Shown here: piece by piece, positions 7,168 to 14,060 of the stretch
Position numbering within the stretch: the stretch's first letter is position 1
How the letters are laid out: every line of letters starts with the position of its first letter
Source of the DNA: Nitrospiraceae bacterium
GTDB lineage: Bacteria; Nitrospirota; Thermodesulfovibrionia; Thermodesulfovibrionales; Dissulfurispiraceae
DNA length: 15,807 nucleotides
Reading direction: 5' to 3'
Assembly (NCBI GenBank): GCA_003170655.1
Contig: PMYY01000110.1
Span: forward strand, 1-15,807
Notes under the pieces: model-generated
The model's input: only the letters and a program-made list of their open reading frames with translations
Told to the model about the DNA's origin: nothing
The model's database searches: none
Program-made: the position numbers and the translations under genes

Positions 7168-7887
7168 TAATCTCCCATCGACCATTTCGATGACGCGATG
7201 GCACCTCTTCGAAAGCGATTCATTGTGAGTCACGATGATGAAGGTCACGCCCTGCTTATCATTGATATCCATAAGCTGCCTGAAGAGTGCCTCGCCGGTG
7301 GCCGTATCGAGGTTGCCCGTAGGCTCGTCGGCAAAGACGACACGGGGCTCAAGGAGCAATGCCCGCGCAACAGCGACACGCTGCTGTTCACCGCCCGACA
7401 ATTCGCCGGGCTTGTGATCACGTCTCTCGTATACGCCCAGGATTTCGAGCAGGTGGTTTGCCCTGTCCGTAAGGTCCTTCACGCTTAGCGGCTTACCTCC
7501 CCCGAACTTCAATGTATCAGCTTCGGAAAAACTGCGATGGATAAGGCCGGGCATCGTGACATTTTCGAGCGCGCTGAACTCGGGCAACAGATAATGGAAC
7601 TGAAAGACAAATCCTATCATACGGTTTCTGAATGCTGCAATAGGACCGTTGCCCAACGAAAAAGGATCTACACTACCGTTCGCCTCGTAAGTGATCCGAC
7701 CGCTCGTAGGCTTATCCAAGGTGCCGAGTATATGAAGGAAGGTACTTTTGCCTGCGCCGGAAGCCCCTACAATGCCGACAATCTCTCCTTCACCGAATGT
7801 CAGGTCGATACCTCTAAGTACTTGCAGCTCACCCGCCGGAGTGAGAAAAGATTTATGCAGATTCTCAACGGTAATCAGAGTATTCAT
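7156..7887 (-). CDS. lolD: Lipoprotein-releasing ABC transporter ATP-binding protein LolD
   Basis: LolD is the ATPase of the LolCDE-type machine, which extracts mature lipoproteins from the inner membrane for transfer to the outer membrane. The 243-residue protein has Walker A GASGAGKS (about 41-48), Q-loop in FVFQFHYLLPEF, signature LSGGEQQ, Walker B VVFADEPTG and switch His in VTHNE. The PTGNLDTATG run is typical of the LolD/MacB/FtsE group. It is slightly long: between the Q-loop and the signature there is an extra segment of about 15 residues (around KFGGGKPLSVKDL). Its ATG overlaps the stop of the upstream small membrane protein by 4 bp, which indicates translational coupling with lolC through that gene. 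LolD is preferred over MacB or FtsE because the partner permease is LolC-like. Confidence 0.92.
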   Translation of the reverse strand: MNTLITVENLHKSFLTPAGELQVLRGIDLTFGEGEIVGIVGASGAGKSTFLHILGTLDKPTSGRITYEANGSVDPFSLGNGPIAAFRNRMIGFVFQFHYLLPEFSALENVTMPGLIHRSFSEADTLKFGGGKPLSVKDLTDRANHLLEILGVYERRDHKPGELSGGEQQRVAVARALLLEPRVVFADEPTGNLDTATGEALFRQLMDINDKQGVTFIIVTHNESLSKRCHRVIEMVDGRLLNR

Positions 7888-8225
7888 TGCGCATCACCAG
7901 ACTTTGGGGAAGGGAGGACGGAGGAATGCCAAGTCGTCCTCTTTGTCTTCTTGGCTGGCGCCTTGTCGTCTTGCGATTTAGCGTCTTCCACGGTTTTTTT
8001 CTCGCTTTTGCTTCCGGTCAATTTTTCTTTCCACTCATCAGCTTGCGTTTTGATCGTGTCCGCTTTCTTGCTCAACCCGAGTGTCATGTCCTGGACATCT
8101 GATACGATCGATTCCCCCATCCTCGCAAATATCTCCCCTCCTTTGAAAATAGCGAGAATCATGAAGATAAGCCACGGCATGATAATAGCGATAGACACCC
8201 ACTTTAAGATCTTTAGAGATTTCAT
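7884..8225 (-). CDS. Single-pass membrane protein of unknown function between lolC and lolD
   Basis: I do not recognise this 113-residue protein. It has a short basic N terminus (MKSLKILK) and one hydrophobic segment (about 9-28). An amphipathic, probably helical stretch rich in Asp/Glu/Lys follows (about 32-90), and then a basic tail with KKTKR. The lack of a lipobox or small-residue cleavage site suggests an anchored protein. The N-in orientation would place the charged tail in the periplasm, although topology is uncertain. It overlaps both neighbours by the ATGA motif: its ATG overlaps the lolC stop, and its stop overlaps the lolD ATG. Such double coupling argues that it is a genuine gene expressed in fixed proportion with the Lol permease and ATPase. 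A helper of lipoprotein export is an inference from position only. Confidence 0.75.
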   Translation of the reverse strand: MKSLKILKWVSIAIIMPWLIFMILAIFKGGEIFARMGESIVSDVQDMTLGLSKKADTIKTQADEWKEKLTGSKSEKKTVEDAKSQDDKAPAKKTKRTTWHSSVLPSPKSGDAQ

Positions 8226-9469
8226 TCGTATCTCAAGGATTCTACGGGTTCAAGCCTGGCGGCATAATACGAAGGATAGATGGTCGAGAGGAAGCTGATG
8301 GCTATCGCCGAACACGAGACGATCGCAAAATCGATGAACTGCATTTTCACGGGGAGCTTGCTAAGATAATAGACGTCGGGAGGGAGTTCTATATAGTTAT
8401 TAAGGACGATGCATAGCATATACCCCCCAACCACTCCGATTGCTGTCCCGACAATGCCGATTACAAGACCCTGGAGCATAAATATGAGCATTATGCCTTG
8501 GTTCTTAGCTCCCATGGATTTCAGTATGGCGATCTCCTTCTGCTTCTCCACTACGTTCATCATCAGGGTGCTAACGATATTAAATGATGCAACCAGCACG
8601 ATCAGTATCAATATAACAAACATGGCGAACTTTTCGAGTTTCAACGCCGAAAAAAGGTTTTTGTTCATCTGCATCCAGTCTTTTACAAAAAATGGAGGCC
8701 CCAGCCTCTTGTTAAGCGTCTTGCGGACCTCGGGAGCGGCGTCAATGTCATTAAGTTTGAGTTCGACACCCGATACGGAGCTGCCCAACCCAAAGAATTC
8801 CTGCGACGATTTCAGGTCAGTCAAGGCAAGGTTTGCGTCATACTCAAACATCCCCATGTCAAATATTGCGGCCACACGGAACTGTTTTATCTTGGGAAGC
8901 ATTCCAAGCGGTCCGATTTCACCCATAGGGGAGATGACATTGATCGTGTCGCCGACAATGACACCGAGCATGCTGGAAAGTTCGGTACCGATAAGGATCC
9001 AGGGGCGCGCTCCCTGGTCCGCACTCTGCCCGGTTCCGCTATCTGCATCAGCCGGCAATCTGCCAAATTTGATATGGCCCAGGATCTCCGTTGTTTTCGC
9101 TTCCGTGGAAAGGTCGACCCCTTTCATGAAAACACCGTGCGCATTCTTCCCGGCAGATATAAGCACCTGTCCGAGTACAAAAGGGGAAACATTCACAACA
9201 GCCGGCTCTTCCTTCACCTTATCCAACAGGGGGCGGTAATCCCTGATGCTGCCGGTATAGCTGAGCACAATGGCGTGTGAATTCGCGCCGAGTATCTTTT
9301 TCTGGAGGTCTTCCCTGAACCCGCTCATAACCGACAGTACAACGAGCAACGCCATGACACCGACAGCAACTCCACCGATAGATATGGCCGTATTAAAGGA
9401 TATGCCTTTATGTTTTTTCTTGGACCGTAGGTACCGGACAGCGACGAATAATTGATAGGAGAGGTTCAT
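8222..9469 (-). CDS. lolC: Lipoprotein-releasing ABC transporter permease, LolC/LolE family
   Basis: This is the inner-membrane permease that works with LolD to release lipoproteins towards the outer membrane. The 415-residue protein has the family layout. A cytoplasmic N terminus with RYLRSKKKHK is followed by the first membrane helix (about 25-49, ending VLSVMSGFRED), then a large periplasmic domain (about 50-265). The final three helices (about 268-292, 315-345 and 370-395) make up the FtsX-like domain, with AILKSMGAKNQGI in the cytoplasmic loop that contacts the ATPase. The C terminus SYYAARLEPVESLRYE is characteristic. Only one permease is present, as in bacteria where a LolC/E homodimer is used. 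No good ribosome site precedes the ATG at 9469, where a heptad repeat array occupies the leader. Its stop overlaps the next gene. Confidence 0.93.
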   Translation of the reverse strand: MNLSYQLFVAVRYLRSKKKHKGISFNTAISIGGVAVGVMALLVVLSVMSGFREDLQKKILGANSHAIVLSYTGSIRDYRPLLDKVKEEPAVVNVSPFVLGQVLISAGKNAHGVFMKGVDLSTEAKTTEILGHIKFGRLPADADSGTGQSADQGARPWILIGTELSSMLGVIVGDTINVISPMGEIGPLGMLPKIKQFRVAAIFDMGMFEYDANLALTDLKSSQEFFGLGSSVSGVELKLNDIDAAPEVRKTLNKRLGPPFFVKDWMQMNKNLFSALKLEKFAMFVILILIVLVASFNIVSTLMMNVVEKQKEIAILKSMGAKNQGIMLIFMLQGLVIGIVGTAIGVVGGYMLCIVLNNYIELPPDVYYLSKLPVKMQFIDFAIVSCSAIAISFLSTIYPSYYAARLEPVESLRYE

Positions 9470-9477
9470 ATCAATCG

Positions 9478-9519
9478 TAGATTGAAGATTCCAGATTACA
9501 CATTCCTGATTACGTGTTG
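9478..9519. repeat. Degenerate heptad repeat array between lysS and lolC
   Basis: The plus strand reads as six consecutive 7-bp units starting at 9478, each close to NAGATTN or its variant NNGATTA (for example TAGATTG, AAGATTC, CAGATTA). The first three share AGATT at strict 7-bp spacing, and the later units drift. It fills almost the whole 55-bp gap between lysS and lolC and replaces a recognisable ribosome site for lolC. Confidence 0.5.
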
Positions 9520-9524
9520 CTCAT

Positions 9525-11000
9525 CTATTGTTCCGGCTTAAGCTGCGGGAAAAGGATTACATCTCTGATAGAAGACGAATTGGTCAGCAGCATAACAAGT
9601 CTGTCGATGCCGATGCCTTCCCCGGCTGCCGGGGGCATGCCGTATTCGAGCGCCCGCACATAATCTTCATCCATCCAGTGGGCCTCTTCGTCTCCCTGTT
9701 TCTTTGCCTCGACCTGCTTAAGGAATCTTTGCTTCTGATCGGCAGGGTCGTTGAGCTCCGAAAAGGCGTTCGCGATCTCGCGGGACGTGATGAACAGCTC
9801 GAACCTCTCCACGAGTTCCTGGTTGTCCTTCTTCCTCTTGGCAAGGGGCGAAAGCTCCACAGGATAGTCGATGATGAAGGTAGGTTGCACCAGTTCAGGC
9901 TCTATGAACTCCTTAAATATCTCGTCGAGTATTTTGGCAAGGGAATCGCCAGCCTTGACATCGAGCTTCTTTTCTCTGGCCCACGCGAATGCTTTATCGC
10001 GGTCGGTAATGGCTTCGTCGGGGACGCCCTTTTGCTTTAAAGCTTCGAGCAGAGGGATCCTCGGCCACGGTGGGGTGAGATCTATTATGTCGTCTCCGTA
10101 TGGCACCTTCAGAGTACCCAATGCCTTTTCCGCGATAAATGAGAATATCTTCTCTGTAAAGTCCATCAAGAAATTGTAATCCTTATATGCCATATAAAAC
10201 TCGATCATGGTGAATTCGGGGTTGTGCTTCGTCGAAATCCCTTCGTTCCTGAAATTCTTGTTCAGCTCGAATACCCGTTCGTATCCGCCAACGAGGAGAC
10301 GTTTGAGATACAGTTCAGGGGCGACGCGCAGGTACAGATCGATGTCCAGGGCGTTGTGATGGGTACTGAAGGGCTTGGCTGTAGCGCCTCCGGGTATCTG
10401 ATGCATCATCGGAGTTTCGACTTCAATAAATCCATTAGCTTCGAGATAATCCCTCAATGCCTTTATGATGGCGCTTCTCTTTGCGAAGATATCTTTCACT
10501 TGGGGATTTACGATTAGGTCGACGTACCTTTGGCGGTATCTCAGTTCGACATCCTTCAGACCGTGCCACTTCTCGGGTAGCGGCCTCAGGGACTTGCTCA
10601 ACAACTCGAAATCCCTGACCTCGATGGTGAGTTCATCGGTCCTGGTCCTGAACAGTTTACCGGAGGCGCCAATAATGTCTCCTATATCCAGCTTCTTGAG
10701 AATAGCATACTTCTCGTTCAGGACCCCCTTGCTGAAGAACAGCTGTATTCTCTCAGTCGCGTCCTGTATCGTGGCGAAACATCCCTTACCGAAATCCCGC
10801 ATAGAGATGATCCTTCCGGCTGCGGAGGTAAAGACCGGATCCGCTTCGAGTGCTTCTTTAGATGCTGATGCATAAGTGGTTTTCAGATAGAGTGCGGATG
10901 CTTCGGGTTCGAATTTGCCGCCGTACGGATCGATCTGCAGTTCCCTAAGATCATTCAGTTTCTTTATTCGCTGTTCTATAAGGTCGTTTATCTCTTCCAT
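9525..11000 (-). CDS. lysS: Lysine--tRNA ligase, class II
   Basis: This enzyme charges tRNA-Lys with lysine. The 491-residue length is typical of class II LysRS. An N-terminal helix leads to the OB-fold anticodon-binding domain (about 55-150, containing GRIISMRDFGKGCFATIQD). The catalytic core follows, with motif 1 near FIEVETPMMHQIPGG, motif 2 in NFRNEGISTKHNPEFTMIEF and motif 3 in GEGIGIDRLVMLLTN near the C terminus. The ATG at 11000 fits the family N terminus. There is no Shine-Dalgarno before it. Instead a strong promoter ends 8 nt upstream, so the message may be leaderless. It is the first gene of the leftward run and is followed after 55 nt by lolC, a neighbour pair also common in other diderm bacteria. 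Confidence 0.96.
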   Translation of the reverse strand: MEEINDLIEQRIKKLNDLRELQIDPYGGKFEPEASALYLKTTYASASKEALEADPVFTSAAGRIISMRDFGKGCFATIQDATERIQLFFSKGVLNEKYAILKKLDIGDIIGASGKLFRTRTDELTIEVRDFELLSKSLRPLPEKWHGLKDVELRYRQRYVDLIVNPQVKDIFAKRSAIIKALRDYLEANGFIEVETPMMHQIPGGATAKPFSTHHNALDIDLYLRVAPELYLKRLLVGGYERVFELNKNFRNEGISTKHNPEFTMIEFYMAYKDYNFLMDFTEKIFSFIAEKALGTLKVPYGDDIIDLTPPWPRIPLLEALKQKGVPDEAITDRDKAFAWAREKKLDVKAGDSLAKILDEIFKEFIEPELVQPTFIIDYPVELSPLAKRKKDNQELVERFELFITSREIANAFSELNDPADQKQRFLKQVEAKKQGDEEAHWMDEDYVRALEYGMPPAAGEGIGIDRLVMLLTNSSSIRDVILFPQLKPEQ

Positions 11001-11008
11001 GAAAAGGA

Positions 11009-11038
11009 ATTATACTGGCCTTCCCAGCTATTAGTCAA
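11009..11038 (-). promoter_or_regulatory. Strong sigma-70-type promoter of lysS
   Basis: On the minus strand TTGACT (11033-11038) and a perfect TATAAT (11009-11014) are separated by 18 nt. Transcription should begin about 7 nt past the -10, at roughly 11002, and the lysS ATG begins at 11000. The -35 lies inside a perfect inverted repeat shared with the divergent tpiA promoter. Confidence 0.75.
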
Positions 11039-11054
11039 CAGCGGCTTGACTAAT
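11030..11054. promoter_or_regulatory. Perfect 9-bp inverted repeat between lysS and tpiA
   Basis: ATTAGTCAA (11030-11038) and TTGACTAAT (11046-11054) are exact reverse complements separated by 7 bp. Each arm contains the -35 hexamer (TTGACT) of the promoter pointing away from it. The dyad could be an operator for a dimeric regulator covering both promoters, or simply two mirrored -35 elements. Confidence 0.5.
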
Positions 11055-11075
11055 GGCCGTTGCATGAAATATCTT
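11046..11075 (+). promoter_or_regulatory. Probable promoter of tpiA
   Basis: TTGACT (11046-11051) is followed after 18 nt by TATCTT (11070-11075), a moderate -10. The predicted transcription start is near 11082, 2 nt before the chosen tpiA ATG. Alternative TATATA at 11075-11080 would need a 23-nt spacer and is less likely. Confidence 0.5.
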
Positions 11076-11083
11076 ATATATCT

Positions 11084-11830
11084 ATGCGCAGACCTGTCAT
11101 TGCTGCAAACTGGAAGATGAACAAGAAGATAGAGGAGGCGCAGGCCTTCCTCGACGAGTTCATCCCGCTCGTCTGGAACGAGAGGGAGGTCGACATCGTT
11201 ATCGCCCCTCCGTTCACGGCACTTTATACTATGGCCAACCTCCTAAGGATAACCAATATCGGATTGGCGGCCCAGGATCTTTTTTATGAAGATAAAGGAG
11301 CATATACCGGGGAGATCTCGCCGGTCATGCTTACTGATATCGGCTGTTCTTATGTAATCATCGGCCATTCGGAGCGGCGTATCTATTTCGGTGAAACTGA
11401 CGAGATAGTTAACAAGAAGTTCAGGGCTGCTCGGAGACATGGCCTTGAGGTTATTTTCTGCATTGGAGAATCATTATCCGAGCGTGAAGCCGGGATGACT
11501 TTTGATGTCCTGAAAAGACAGATCTCTGAGGGGATCAGGGATATATCTTCTGATGGGCTTATCATAGCCTATGAGCCGGTATGGGCCATCGGCACAGGAA
11601 AGACGGCCACTCCCGACCAGGCGCAGGAAGCCCATGAGTCAATCCGCAAAACTCTTTCGCACCTCTACGGCGAGCCTGCCAAAGGCGTGCGGATACTTTA
11701 CGGCGGCAGCGTCACTCCTGAGAACGCGGATGTCCTTATGGCCTGCCCTGATGTGGACGGCGCCCTCGTTGGCGGCGCCAGCCTCAAAGCAGACAGTTTC
11801 GCCGGGATAGTCAAATACAACAAACAATAA
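11084..11830 (+). CDS. tpiA: Triose-phosphate isomerase
   Basis: This cytoplasmic TIM-barrel enzyme interconverts dihydroxyacetone phosphate and glyceraldehyde 3-phosphate in glycolysis and gluconeogenesis. The 248 residues show the full set of landmarks: catalytic Lys in AANWKMNK (Lys11), His in IIGHSERR (His95), Glu in YEPVWAIGTG (Glu164) with the mobile loop after it, and phosphate-binding GGSVTPEN (about 208-214). The ATG at 11084 is chosen because MRRPVIAANWKMNK is the standard family N terminus. A TTG at 11060 in the same frame would add an unneeded 8 residues overlapping the predicted promoter. No Shine-Dalgarno is visible, and the start lies at the expected transcription start. secG follows after 36 bp, suggesting a tpiA-secG unit. 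Confidence 0.96.
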   Translation: MRRPVIAANWKMNKKIEEAQAFLDEFIPLVWNEREVDIVIAPPFTALYTMANLLRITNIGLAAQDLFYEDKGAYTGEISPVMLTDIGCSYVIIGHSERRIYFGETDEIVNKKFRAARRHGLEVIFCIGESLSEREAGMTFDVLKRQISEGIRDISSDGLIIAYEPVWAIGTGKTATPDQAQEAHESIRKTLSHLYGEPAKGVRILYGGSVTPENADVLMACPDVDGALVGGASLKADSFAGIVKYNKQ

Positions 11831-11866
11831 TAACGAACACCCCGTTTGGGGTCGCAGGAGGCTAGT

Positions 11867-12211
11867 GTGACAACCTTTTTATTGATATTGCATGTACTTG
11901 TATGTATCTTTCTTATCTGTATCGTTTTGCTTCAGAGCGGAAAGGGAGCAGAGATGGGCGCCGCCTTCGGCGGATCGAGCCAGACACTCTTCGGCAGCAG
12001 GGGAGCCGCTACGTTCCTTAATAAACTCACTACCGTAGCGGCTGTACTCTTTATGTTGACCTCGCTCTTGCTGACCATGGCAACGACGAAGGGCTCATCC
12101 GTAATACAGAACGTCCCGGCCGAACAGGGCAAGGCACTCCCTCAGCAGCTGCCGCAGCCGATTCAGCAGCCAGCATCACAGCAGCAACCGGCTCCTCCTG
12201 CGGCCAAATAA
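11867..12211 (+). CDS. secG: Protein-export membrane protein SecG
   Basis: SecG is the small accessory subunit of the SecYEG translocon, assisting SecA-driven export across the inner membrane. The 114-residue protein has two membrane segments (about 3-22 and 52-72). The conserved linker between them reads LLQSGKGAEMGAAFGGSSQTLFGSRGAATFL, with the diagnostic Gln-Ser-Gly-Lys-Gly and FG.....LFG pattern. A Gln/Pro/Ala-rich tail of about 30 residues follows. The start is GTG at 11867, supported by CAGGAGG 5 nt upstream. A TTG at 11846 in the same frame would place the ribosome site inside the coding region. A small CCCC-GTTT-GGGG hairpin sits just before the ribosome site. Confidence 0.93.
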   Translation: MTTFLLILHVLVCIFLICIVLLQSGKGAEMGAAFGGSSQTLFGSRGAATFLNKLTTVAAVLFMLTSLLLTMATTKGSSVIQNVPAEQGKALPQQLPQPIQQPASQQQPAPPAAK

Positions 12212-12230
12212 ATAAAAGATTTGAATATGG

Positions 12231-12280
12231 GAAGATGAGCGTACGGGGTCTTCAGGAATGACATCCATACGCTCATCTTC
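12231..12280. terminator. 13-bp perfect hairpin after secG
   Basis: GAAGATGAGCGTA (12231-12243) pairs perfectly with TACGCTCATCTTC (12268-12280) around a 24-nt loop. It lies 19 bp past the secG stop and is followed by TTTCTC, only a weak U tract. The loop contains the apparent ATG (12258) of the next gene, so it may instead control initiation there. Confidence 0.5.
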
Positions 12281-13901
12281 TTTCTCAATCCAGTCCTTAA
12301 CTCCTAAACTCCTAAACTTCTTAATTTGTTTCATCTTATCTTTGGTTTTCTTCTCGGCTGCGGGCTGCACTCATGAACCCGGAATCAAGTATCCAAATGC
12401 GATCACCTTGGGCTCCGGCGCCGACGCGAAACGACTCTTGCCTTTCCTGGCATCGGACAGCGCTTCCAGTCAGGTAGCCGGCTATATTTTCAATGGCCTA
12501 ACCAAGTATGACAAGGACCTGAAGATCACCGGCGACCTTGCTGAATCTTGGGATGTAAGCGCCGACGGCCTCACTATCACCTTTCATTTGAGAAAAAGAG
12601 TCATGTGGCACGACAGCGTCGAATTCACATCTGACGACGTTATATTTACATATAATGCCGTAATCAACCCTAAGATTCCGACTCCATACAGCAGCAACTA
12701 TGGGCCGGTCAAGTCAGTAGAGGCGACTGACCGGTATACGGTGAAAGTGCATTACAATGAACCTTACGCTCCTGCCCTCGAATCATGGGGGATGGGAATA
12801 ATACCGAAGCATGTCCTGGAGGGAAAAGACATGACTTCGCCCGAAGTATATCAGAATCCGGTCGGCACAGGGCCTTACCGTCTCAAAGAGTGGTTAACAG
12901 GGCAGAAGATAGTTCTGGACGCCTTTGATTCCTACTTCGAAGGCAGGCCGAACATCGACAGGATCATCATAAGGGTCATCACTGATCCATCTACAATGTT
13001 TCTCGAACTGAAGTTCGGCGGCATAGATTACATGGGGCTCACACCTCCTCAATATAAACTCCAGGCAAATACCGATTTCTTCAACCGATATTTTCAGAAA
13101 TTCAGGTATCCATCCTTCGGATATACCTATCTCGGATTCAATCTCCTCAATCCTTTGTTTTCAGATAAAAACGTGCGGCAGGCGATAGCCCACGCCATAA
13201 ATAAAAAAGAGCTGATTGCGGGAGTAGTCATGGGCTACGGCATACCATGCACCGGCCCCTTCCCTCCTGAATCGTGGGCTTACAACCGTGATGTCAGGGA
13301 CATTGAATACAATCCCGACGCTGCTATGAAAATATTGGATGACCTCGGATGGAAAAGAAACCGGGATGGCCTGCTCGAAAAAGAGGGTAAAACATTTTCC
13401 TTTACGATCATCACCAACCAAGGTAACGACTCACGCATGAAGGCGGCTCAGATAATCAGGGAGCAACTTAAGCGTGTTGGCATCGACATGAATATTAAGG
13501 TGCTGGAATGGCAGGCGATGCTGCATGAATTCATCGACAAGAAGAGGTTCGAGGCAGTCATCATGGGATGGGCTCTTTCGCGAGACCCTGATCTATATGA
13601 CATCTGGCATTCGTCCAAAACGAAGGAAGGCGAATTCAACTTCATCTCGTACAAAAACGACGAGGTCGACAGGCTGCTTATCGAAGGGCGGCAGACCTTC
13701 GGTGTCGGGAAGAGGGCGAAGATTTATCACCGCATTCACCAAATCCTGGCCGATGAGCAGCCGACCATATTTCTTTACGTGCCCGATGCCCTGCCGGTCC
13801 TCCACAAAAGGTTCAAGGGCGTAGAAAAAGCGCCGATCGGGATCTGGCATGACTTCATTCATTGGCATGTACCGGCCGACAGGTCTGAATGGTATCGCTG
13901 A
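12258..13901 (+). CDS. Peptide/solute-binding lipoprotein, SBP family 5
   Basis: Family 5 proteins are the soluble receptors of ABC importers for oligopeptides, dipeptides, nickel and similar solutes. The 547-residue protein has a signal sequence with a hydrophobic core (about 19-33) and lipobox SAAGC, so the mature form is a lipoprotein beginning at Cys36 or close by. The binding domain follows: ESWDVSADGLTITFHLR, the signature PVGTGPYRLKEW, and RQAIAHAINKKELI are classic for the family. No permease or ATPase gene is adjacent, so the substrate and partner transporter are unknown. The start is uncertain. The ATG at 12258 is the only ATG before the signal core but lies in a hairpin loop with a poorly spaced AGGA, and the next codons run through an octad repeat array. 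A shorter product from a non-ATG start nearer the signal core is possible. Confidence 0.88.
   Translation: MTSIRSSSFSIQSLTPKLLNFLICFILSLVFFSAAGCTHEPGIKYPNAITLGSGADAKRLLPFLASDSASSQVAGYIFNGLTKYDKDLKITGDLAESWDVSADGLTITFHLRKRVMWHDSVEFTSDDVIFTYNAVINPKIPTPYSSNYGPVKSVEATDRYTVKVHYNEPYAPALESWGMGIIPKHVLEGKDMTSPEVYQNPVGTGPYRLKEWLTGQKIVLDAFDSYFEGRPNIDRIIIRVITDPSTMFLELKFGGIDYMGLTPPQYKLQANTDFFNRYFQKFRYPSFGYTYLGFNLLNPLFSDKNVRQAIAHAINKKELIAGVVMGYGIPCTGPFPPESWAYNRDVRDIEYNPDAAMKILDDLGWKRNRDGLLEKEGKTFSFTIITNQGNDSRMKAAQIIREQLKRVGIDMNIKVLEWQAMLHEFIDKKRFEAVIMGWALSRDPDLYDIWHSSKTKEGEFNFISYKNDEVDRLLIEGRQTFGVGKRAKIYHRIHQILADEQPTIFLYVPDALPVLHKRFKGVEKAPIGIWHDFIHWHVPADRSEWYR
12295..12326 (+). repeat. Octad repeat array inside the 5' end of the SBP gene
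   Basis: Four consecutive 8-bp units, CCTTAACT then CCTAAACT twice then TCTTAATT, run at strict spacing. The first unit is identical to the first unit of the array at 4635-4666, and the second also occurs in the minus-strand array at 4581-4612. Here the array falls within the predicted signal-peptide region of the lipoprotein gene. Confidence 0.6.
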
Positions 13902-13962
13902 ACAGCCGTCGCCGTTGTTATACCTGCCGTTACGTCGGAGTGGGATGGCATCAAATTTATTC

Positions 13963-13992
13963 TTGACAACAGGTGGCCTCTGTGTTAATAAT
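13963..13992 (+). promoter_or_regulatory. Strong promoter of the small lipoprotein gene
   Basis: A perfect TTGACA (13963-13968) is followed after 18 nt by AATAAT (13987-13992), giving 11 of 12 consensus positions. The predicted start is near 13999, leaving a leader of about 60 nt. The 159-bp gap after the SBP gene holds this promoter and the ribosome site. No clear terminator for the SBP gene was seen. Confidence 0.7.
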
Positions 13993-14060
13993 TGATACTA
14001 GTGTTTTGGAGAGATCCCTATTTTTGGCTCCATATTAAATTGGAAGGAGGTGATTCACGA

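Noticed and set aside
11060..11083. N-terminal extension of TpiA from TTG 11060
   Set aside because: It overlaps the predicted promoter, and the family N terminus fits the ATG at 11084.
11839..11852. Small 5-bp hairpin between tpiA and secG as a terminator
   Set aside because: The stem is short, there is no T run, and it sits directly before the secG ribosome site.
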